Assembly (NCBI RefSeq): GCF_015209505.1
Contig: NZ_JADEYC010000009.1
Coordinates: forward strand, 248,001-312,000
Length of the DNA: 64,000 nt
Reading direction: 5' to 3'
Origin: Saccharopolyspora montiporae
GTDB lineage: Bacteria; Actinomycetota; Actinomycetes; Mycobacteriales; Pseudonocardiaceae
Of this stretch, positions 58,971-64,000 are shown in pieces (within the stretch, counting starts at the first letter, position 1; each line of letters opens with the position of its first letter). The translations under genes were made by a program, and so were the position numbers. The notes beneath the pieces were generated by a model, which was not told the DNA's origin, did not search any database, and was given only the letters and a program-made list of their open reading frames with translations.

Positions 58971-59783
58971 TCACTGCCCGATGGCCCCCGAGACCGTGGA
59001 CCGCAGCCGTTGCACCTGCTCGTTGCGCAGGGCCTCGACCGTGTCCGCGAACTCCGCGTACGCCTCGTCGTCGTTGTCGAACCGGCGGTACCGCCCGGCG
59101 CGCAGTTCCACCGACTGGTACTCGCGCTCCAACGCGTCCGCCGCCTGCTGCCAGCCGAGCGCGCGTTCCCGGTACTTGGCGTATCCGGAGAACGCCGCGG
59201 AAACCGCCACCAGCAGGCTGATTCCGACAGCCGCCCAGCCGAACTCCACTATGGACATGGCCACGGCGGTCACGGTCGCGGCGATGATCGAACCACCGAT
59301 GATCGCCACCTGCAGGATGTTCTCCTTCCAGCGATCGCGGCGGGCCTCCGACCGGTGGCGCTCGATGATGTCCGGGAGCTGCGCCCGGTAGTACCGCTGA
59401 GCCCCGAGCAGATCACCCGAACCCAGCTCGTCGAGCAGCTCCTCCCGATTGGCGCACTCCAGCGCGCGCAGCTCCGATTCGGCGCCGCGCACGGCGAGGT
59501 GCTCCCGGTAGAGCAACCGCCCGGAGATCGCGACCGAGGCCACCAGCGCTCCGGCGAGGACCGCGGCCAGCAGGCCGGACCGCCATAAGACCGGCCCCAC
59601 CACCACGGCGGCGGCCAACAGCAGATTGCCCGGGAACAGCCACACGACCAGCAGTTTGCGCAGCAGCTTCAACCGGTAGAGCTGCTCCGACCGCTCTGCG
59701 ATACGCCGCTCCCAGTCCCGCGGGTTGGTGTCGTCGCTGAGTACCCCGCTCCCGACGATCCCCGTCGTACTCAACCGCTCCAT
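58971..59783 (-). CDS. SLATT/DUF4231-type four-TM protein
   Basis: The 270-residue protein has two pairs of hydrophobic helices (43-63 and 69-87; 154-176 and 182-200). Each pair is preceded by a basic amphipathic stretch and followed by a soluble helical tail, so it looks like two fused 2TM units. The second unit (RYYRAQLPDIIERHRSEARR, then YRERALGWQQAADALEREYQ) matches the DUF4231/SLATT pattern. SLATT proteins are proposed pore-forming effectors in nucleotide-signalled defence (SMODS/SLOG systems), but no such partner is adjacent. GGAAGGA lies 8 nt before ATG 59783. It is followed by a perfect terminator and looks monocistronic. Confidence 0.72.
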   Translation of the reverse strand: MERLSTTGIVGSGVLSDDTNPRDWERRIAERSEQLYRLKLLRKLLVVWLFPGNLLLAAAVVVGPVLWRSGLLAAVLAGALVASVAISGRLLYREHLAVRGAESELRALECANREELLDELGSGDLLGAQRYYRAQLPDIIERHRSEARRDRWKENILQVAIIGGSIIAATVTAVAMSIVEFGWAAVGISLLVAVSAAFSGYAKYRERALGWQQAADALEREYQSVELRAGRYRRFDNDDEAYAEFADTVEALRNEQVQRLRSTVSGAIGQ

Positions 59784-60159
59784 CACATCGATCCTTCCGG
59801 CGTCATCACGATCGAAGTAGCTCCCGGAGCACCACGACAATCGGCCAGGGGGGTGACTGTCGGATCTGCCGATCGTCCCACGGCGCGTGCACCGCGTGAT
59901 CACCGCAGGCCGGAGCCTTGGTCGGTCGACGAATGATCATTTTCCGGCAGTGATAGCAGCCAGTGGCACGAAGCCGGATGCGATCGCTACCCATCGAGGT
60001 ATCCGGGGGCTGTCACTGTGACAGCGCACTCAGCGCAAGGGGGAACCGGGTCCCGCAACACCCTTTGTTGTCACTCGGACGCATCAACGATGCAGAAAAA
60101 GATCGCTGAGGGTGAGCGCCGGAACGGTGTGAGCCGGAACGCGGAGCCGGCCGAGCCGG
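59784..60159. other. Intergenic region, SLATT gene / M23 peptidase
   Basis: Both flanking genes are on the minus strand. The 376 bp contain a perfect 15-bp palindrome (60010-60024) and stretches of lower GC around 59925-59960 and 60060-60110. No gene or RNA was recognised. Confidence 0.6.
60010..60024. promoter_or_regulatory. 15-bp perfect palindrome
   Basis: CTGTCAC-T-GTGACAG is a perfect 7-1-7 palindrome about 230 bp upstream of the SLATT gene and 140 bp beyond the M23 stop. Its form suits a GntR- or Crp-type operator controlling the SLATT gene; no regulator gene is adjacent. Confidence 0.4.
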
Positions 60160-61098
60160 TCAGCCCAGCAACCGCGCCCCGCGGTCGGCGTAGAACTGCT
60201 CCGGATCGACCGGCTCGCCGCCGACCTCGATCTGGTAATGCAGGTGCGGTCCGGTGGAATTGCCGCGATTGCCCATCGTTGCGATCTGCTCGCCGGTCCC
60301 GACGTCCTGGCCCACTTCGACACCGCTGCTGTCGATGTGCCCGTACACCGAGATCGTGCTGTCCGGGTGCTCGACGCGTACCCAGAGCCCGTAACCGCTC
60401 GCGGGGCCGGAACTGATGACGGTGCCGGACGAACCGGCGCGCACCGGGGTGCCGATCTCGTTGGCGATGTCGACGCCGTTGTGGAACGTCCCCCAGCGCG
60501 GGCCGAACCCGCTGCTGAGCGTTCCGTCCGCGGGGGACACCCACGCGCCGCTCGGCGCAGCCCGCTCCTGCTCCTCGGCCTCGCCGGCCGGCGGTGCTGC
60601 TTCTTCGCCGGCCGGCGGCGCCCCAGACGACTCTTGTTGCGGCTCAACTCTTTCCGGATGGCCGAGATCGGTTTCCGTTCCGCGCTCGGACCTCTCGGCC
60701 GGATCGCCGGCGATCGCCGGACCGCCGGGTACCGCAGCCCCCCTGGGAGGCGCGGGATCGCCCGGAGACATCGGCCCCGCCGCCGAACTCCCGGAAACCG
60801 GGAGCGCGTGCGCGACACCGCGGCCCCGCGGCGTGCCCGCCGAACCGGGCAGCACCGGGCCGGGCACCGAGGAGTGCTCGTCCGCGGCGCGCTGCTCGAA
60901 CGGCGTCGGCAGTGCCGAATCCGGCGCAGCTCTCCCGGTTTCCGGGCCGCCCGCGACTTCCTGCGCGGCGAGCTGGACGCGGTGCGGGGTCATCCCGGAG
61001 CTGTCCGGGGTACCCACCAGCAGCGCGGCGGCGCAGGTGGTTCCGACCACCAGCGTCCCCACGAAGCCACCCGCAACGTTCTTGTTGTGCAGTGCCAT
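60160..61098 (-). CDS. M23 family (LytM-type) secreted metallopeptidase
   Basis: The 312-residue protein has an N-terminal signal or anchor helix (MALHNKNVAGGFVGTLVVGT, through AALLVG), a long Pro/Gly/Glu-rich linker (about 45-190) and a C-terminal M23 domain with GFGPRWGTFHNGVDIANEIG (HxxxD zinc motif) and NSTGPHLHYQIEVGG (HxH). All zinc ligands are present, so it is probably an active peptidoglycan endopeptidase. GGAGGG precedes ATG 61098 by 9-10 nt. The linker would hold the catalytic domain off the membrane. Confidence 0.92.
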   Translation of the reverse strand: MALHNKNVAGGFVGTLVVGTTCAAALLVGTPDSSGMTPHRVQLAAQEVAGGPETGRAAPDSALPTPFEQRAADEHSSVPGPVLPGSAGTPRGRGVAHALPVSGSSAAGPMSPGDPAPPRGAAVPGGPAIAGDPAERSERGTETDLGHPERVEPQQESSGAPPAGEEAAPPAGEAEEQERAAPSGAWVSPADGTLSSGFGPRWGTFHNGVDIANEIGTPVRAGSSGTVISSGPASGYGLWVRVEHPDSTISVYGHIDSSGVEVGQDVGTGEQIATMGNRGNSTGPHLHYQIEVGGEPVDPEQFYADRGARLLG

Positions 61099-61527
61099 TG
61101 CGTTTTCACCCTCCACACCACGGCGCTTGGCGCGCAGTGGCCGGGGACCGAATCCGGAGTTCGGCACCAGCTGACGTTGGACTCTTCGCGACCGATCGAT
61201 CCGAACAACATTGGAACCGAACACCGCCCGGACCGCATGTCGCGGCAACGCGGCTGACTCGTCACCCCGCGGATGCGAACCGGCTCCGCCCGCGGATGAA
61301 ACCGCTATCGGATGTCGAAAACCGCATAAGCACAACGCGTTTCGCGATCCGAGGTGATCCTCGACCGCCCCAGCCGACACTCGGCCGACGCGCGGCCGCC
61401 CAACCCGTCCGAGTGATCAGGCGGTGTTCGGCACCCGTTCGCCGGGCTGGTACGGACACCGCAGTGCGCAGGTCGGGGAGGTACGCCATCGTTGAGCGCG
61501 CCCGCCTCGCGTGGAAGAGGAGACCTG
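61099..61527. other. Divergent intergenic region, M23 peptidase / isochorismatase
   Basis: The 429 bp contain direct repeats of CGCGGATG (61268-61275 and 61291-61298) and the promoters of both genes by position. A c-di-AMP (ydaO) riboswitch, frequent before such peptidases in actinobacteria, was looked for and not convincingly found. Confidence 0.55.
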
Positions 61528-62181
61528 ATGGCCCAGTCCGGTGCACCGCGACGCCTGCTGACCCCGGACGACCACGTGCTGCTGCTGGTCGACCACGAGA
61601 GCCAGATGGGATTCGCGGTGGGCTCGCACCCGATGGAAGTGGTCATCAACGCCACGCAGGGCCTGGCCAAGACCGCGGTGCTGTTCGGGGTGCCCACCGT
61701 GGTGACCACGGTGATGGAGCGGCACTTCAGCGGCCCGCTGTTCCGCGGCGTGCGCGAGGCTTTCCCGGACCGGGACGACTGGATCGACCGCACCACGATG
61801 AACCCGTGGGAGGACGAGCGGGTGCGCGACCGCGTGCGCGCCACGGGCAAACCGAAGCTGGTGCTGGCCGGCCTGTGGACCGAGGTGTGCGTGGCGATGC
61901 CCGCGCTGTGCGCGGTGGACGAGGGGATGTCCGTGCACTTCGTCGCCGACGCGTGCGGCGGGGTCAGCCCGGAGGCGCACGAGCGCGCGGTGCAGCGGAT
62001 GGTGCAAGCCGGGGTGCAGCCGCTGACCTGGCTGCAGTACCTGCTGGAACTGCAGCGGGACTGGGCGCGGTCGGCGACGGCCTCCGCGGTGGGCGACATC
62101 GCCCGGGAGCATGCCGGCACCTACGGCCTCGGCGCCGAGTACATCTACACGATGCTGGACTGGGACCGAGCCGAACGCTGA
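61528..62181 (+). CDS. Isochorismatase-like cysteine hydrolase (YcaC type)
   Basis: The 217-residue protein has the isochorismatase-fold triad: Asp in HVLLLVDHESQMG, Lys in GKPKLVLAGLWTE and the nucleophile Cys in TEVCVAMPALCAVD, with the family cis-peptide region at VCVA. Substrates in this family include isochorismate, nicotinamide and carbamates; the YcaC-like pattern (LVDHESQMGFAVGSH, TTVMERHFSGPLF) suggests a non-siderophore hydrolase. GAGGAG is 5 nt before ATG 61528. It converges closely (4 bp) on a zinc-ribbon gene. Confidence 0.87.
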   Translation: MAQSGAPRRLLTPDDHVLLLVDHESQMGFAVGSHPMEVVINATQGLAKTAVLFGVPTVVTTVMERHFSGPLFRGVREAFPDRDDWIDRTTMNPWEDERVRDRVRATGKPKLVLAGLWTEVCVAMPALCAVDEGMSVHFVADACGGVSPEAHERAVQRMVQAGVQPLTWLQYLLELQRDWARSATASAVGDIAREHAGTYGLGAEYIYTMLDWDRAER

Positions 62182-62185
62182 GCGC

Positions 62186-62401
62186 TCACATGGGCGGATT
62201 CAGCCCGTTCAGGTACCCCTTGCCCGAGCACTGCGGGCAGGACCGCCACTCGGACAGCGTCATACCGGTCTGCAGGTCCTCGGTGGCCTGCACCGCGTAC
62301 AGCCGCGGTTCGCTGAGCTTGCGCAACCCGCCGCAGGTGAAGCACAGCGCGTTCGGCCCCGCGGGCAGCGCCCGGGTTCCGCCGTCCTCGTCATCCGGCA
62401 T
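62186..62401 (-). CDS. Small zinc-ribbon protein A
   Basis: The 71-residue protein has two CxxC knuckles (ALCFTCGGLRKL and WRSCPQCSGKGYLNG) separated by about 34 residues, with the SGKG loop as in DnaJ-type zinc fingers. It parallels the adjacent 60-residue protein B in spacing and in the PRL[YF] segment, so the two arose by duplication. GAGG precedes ATG 62401. Its function is unknown; DnaJ-like fingers bind proteins or nucleic acids. Confidence 0.75.
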   Translation of the reverse strand: MPDDEDGGTRALPAGPNALCFTCGGLRKLSEPRLYAVQATEDLQTGMTLSEWRSCPQCSGKGYLNGLNPPM

Positions 62402-62412
62402 GCCCTGAATCC

Positions 62413-62595
62413 TCACACGGGACGGCCCGGATAGCGCTGACGGCCCGGGTTCTCCCGGCAGTGCGGGCAGCGACCCCAGCTCATCGCGGTGCTCCGGTCC
62501 CCGGTGGCGCCGGAGACGAACAACCGCGGGCGCTTGACCTTGCCGGATCCGTCGCAGCCCACGCAGTCGTACCACTGCTCGACTTCCTCGGACAT
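62413..62595 (-). CDS. Small zinc-ribbon protein B
   Basis: The 60-residue protein has DCVGCDGSGKVKRPRLFVSG and GRCPHCREN, i.e. two CxxC pairs forming one zinc ribbon. AAAGGA is 5 nt before ATG 62595. It lies 11 bp upstream of protein A on the same strand, forming a two-gene unit. I know no assigned function. Confidence 0.75.
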   Translation of the reverse strand: MSEEVEQWYDCVGCDGSGKVKRPRLFVSGATGDRSTAMSWGRCPHCRENPGRQRYPGRPV

Positions 62596-62971
62596 CGCCG
62601 TCCTTTCCCGGGATTCGCCCGCGCGGCCCGACCACCTGCACCACGTTCGGCTACCCGCAACCCTAGGCCGCTCACCCACCGGCACCCCGGTTCGCGCCCT
62701 GTGCGTCACCTCACCGGCGGCCTCGTCCGGCGCTCCGCCTGCGCACGCCGCCGCTTCCCGCGCGCCAGGCGGCTTCTGTCACCCGATCTCGCGGCAATGC
62801 CGGTGACGCGCCGAGACGGCCGCGCTGCCGAGATGCGGCCGCGTCGATCAGCCCCAACACTGCGCGATCAGAGGTTGGCGATCAACGCACGACCCGGGAG
62901 CGGTCCGGCGGTCCCCGCTACGCAGTCGGGCAGCAGACCCGTCGGCGGTTCGACGGAGGTTGGGATGTGGC
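62596..62971. other. Divergent intergenic region, zinc-ribbon pair / VWA protein
   Basis: In the 376 bp I recognise only the ribosome-binding sequences of the flanking genes (GGAGG at 62955-62959 for the VWA gene). No RNA, repeat or coding frame is supported. Confidence 0.55.
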
Positions 62972-64000
62972 ATGCTGGTTAGGCGCGGCACAGCAGCGGA
63001 GCGGAGCGGAAAACCCGGCCGATGGGCGAAGTTCGCGATGGTGTGGGCCGCGGCGCTGATCGCGCTCCCCGCGGCCGGGGAGGTGCCCGCACCGCGGGCC
63101 GAGGACGGGCCACCGCCCGCCGAACAGGCGTCCGCGGAGCCGGGGGAACCGGCCGAGCCCGCGCAGGAAGACCCCGAGCCCGCAGATCCCGGGCGGGCAG
63201 CGCCGGAACCCGTCGAACCGAGCCAGGACGTGCGCTGGGAAGAATCGGAGTCGGATCCGCGCGCCGTCCCGCCGGCGTCACCGAACACCTCCGTGGTCAC
63301 CGTGCAGACAGGCGGTGACCGCAACGGCGACCAGTCGGCCGCACCGCTGCCCGGCACCACCCTGGGGCTGTACCGCAGCGCGACCGCCACGACGCCCGTG
63401 TCCACCTGCGTGTCCGACGCGGATGGCGACTGCAACTTCACCGTCAGCGGAACGGGCCAGGGCGGGGAGAACCGCGGGCAGCGGTTCTACGTCCGCCAGA
63501 TCGCCGCGCCGCCGGGGTGGTTCGTCAACAGCACCTTCCAGACCGGCGGCACGAACGTGACCCCGTACCGCTTCCAGACCCCGGCGCTGTACGGCGACAA
63601 CACCTACCGGTCGACCGACAGCGGCACGAACGGGTTCATGGTCGGCTCCGGGTCCAGCAACCAGCAGGCATCGTCGGGCACGTGGCAGCAGTCTCGGGAG
63701 AATCCCGCACTCCCTCCCGGTTGCGGGCTGCGCGTCGGGCTGATCATGGACCTGTCCGGGTCGATGAATGGCGACGTACCGGCGCTCAAGAACGCCGCGG
63801 ACGGCTTCGTGGACAGCCTGCAGGGCACACCGTCGAGCATGGCGAAGTTCAGCTTCTCCAGCTATTCACCGGCGGATCGCGGCGGTCCGAACTCGCCCGG
63901 GCTCGAATCGGTCTCCACCGTGGCCGATGCCACCGGGTTCAAGCAGAAGTACGCGGACTGGACCAACAACTCCGCCTACGGGGCCACGAACTGGGACCGG
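62972..64000 (+). CDS. Secreted VWA-domain surface protein (partial, runs off window end)
   Basis: The plus-strand frame from ATG 62972 is open to base 64000 (343 codons, no stop). It begins with a basic N-region and hydrophobic segment (KFAMVWAAALIALPAAGEVP), then a Pro/Glu-rich stalk (about 45-105), a prealbumin-like SpaA-type beta domain (about 108-205: TTLGLYRSATATTP, CVSDADGDCNFTVSG) and a von Willebrand A domain starting near 250 with the MIDAS motif DLSGSMN (Asp260). Such proteins are large adhesins in actinobacteria. GGAGG is 12 nt before the ATG. The rest, including any anchor, is outside the window. Confidence 0.85.
   Translation, partial: MLVRRGTAAERSGKPGRWAKFAMVWAAALIALPAAGEVPAPRAEDGPPPAEQASAEPGEPAEPAQEDPEPADPGRAAPEPVEPSQDVRWEESESDPRAVPPASPNTSVVTVQTGGDRNGDQSAAPLPGTTLGLYRSATATTPVSTCVSDADGDCNFTVSGTGQGGENRGQRFYVRQIAAPPGWFVNSTFQTGGTNVTPYRFQTPALYGDNTYRSTDSGTNGFMVGSGSSNQQASSGTWQQSRENPALPPGCGLRVGLIMDLSGSMNGDVPALKNAADGFVDSLQGTPSSMAKFSFSSYSPADRGGPNSPGLESVSTVADATGFKQKYADWTNNSAYGATNWDR

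Noticed and set aside
61099..61330. Possible c-di-AMP (ydaO) riboswitch upstream of the M23 peptidase
   Set aside because: On the peptidase strand GCGGGGTGACGAGTC and GTCAGCT recall pieces of ydaO, but the conserved 3' block (GACAGCTAACC...GTAGGC) and the paired stems are missing. A covariance search with the Rfam ydaO model would decide; a score above threshold would overturn this.

Overview
The window is uniformly GC-rich actinobacterial chromosome, with frequent GTG/TTG starts, 4-bp GTGA gene overlaps, and Lsr2, CarD, MhuD and a SARP regulator. From about 16.4 to 57.5 kb the gene order follows the Mycobacterium tuberculosis Rv3579c-Rv3628 segment (rlmB-cysS-ispF-ispD-carD / lpqE-radA / mutY / mhuD / clpC1 / lsr2-lysS / coaX-panD-panC / folK-B-P-E / ftsH / hpt-tilS / dacB / ppa). 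The ectoine and trehalose genes and the SARP gene suggest a halotolerant, Streptomyces- or Saccharopolyspora-like member of the Pseudonocardiales; the genus is an inference. I see no insertion sequence, prophage, CRISPR array or rRNA operon.

Layout. 0-12.5 kb is a stress and osmolyte region: an edge-truncated SARP regulator, an ADP-ribosylglycohydrolase, ectABC, a DUF3099 membrane protein, tRNA-Thr(TGT), a ThrE-type exporter, otsA, an unusual OtsB-GH15 fusion, and a LacI-type regulator. 12.5-16.1 kb is a zinc-type ABC uptake operon with a candidate Zur box, followed by a small ion channel. 16.4-25.7 kb is housekeeping: rlmB, cysS, a HAD protein, MEP-pathway ispF/ispD, carD, divergent lpqE-radA, a carbonic anhydrase, mutY and a 2H phosphoesterase. 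The usual radA neighbour disA is absent. 25.8-28.5 kb pairs a degenerate ABC ATPase with a YhgE/Pip permease. 28.5-37 kb holds mhuD, an EEP phosphatase/nuclease, DedA, clpC behind matches to the SigR and ClgR consensus sites, and a siderophore ABC importer behind a near-perfect IdeR/DmdR iron box. 37-51 kb has lsr2, lysS, CoA precursor genes (coaX, panD, panC and a DUF2520 oxidoreductase), PrsW, two small membrane proteins, the complete folK-folB-folP-folE set, ftsH and hpt. 51-57.5 kb has tilS, a DUF2342 metalloprotease, a PBP4-type D,D-carboxypeptidase with a 658-residue disordered N-terminal tail, and ppa. 57.5-64 kb is the accessory end: a compact DnaA-box cluster between convergent genes, an unknown secreted protein, an orphan SLATT/DUF4231 four-TM protein, an M23 peptidase, an isochorismatase-like hydrolase, two tandem zinc-ribbon mini-proteins, and the start of a VWA surface protein that leaves the window.

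How the genes work together. Ectoine and trehalose synthesis provide osmoprotection. Iron uptake and haem-iron recovery (siderophore importer, MhuD) and zinc uptake carry separate metal-regulator sites. ClpC, FtsH, CarD and Lsr2 cover proteostasis and global transcription. The pan/coa and fol genes supply CoA and folate, and IspD/IspF supply isoprenoids. Novelty is concentrated in the trehalose fusion protein, the catalytically degraded ABC ATPase, the PBP4 tail, the DnaA-box cluster and the orphan SLATT gene.
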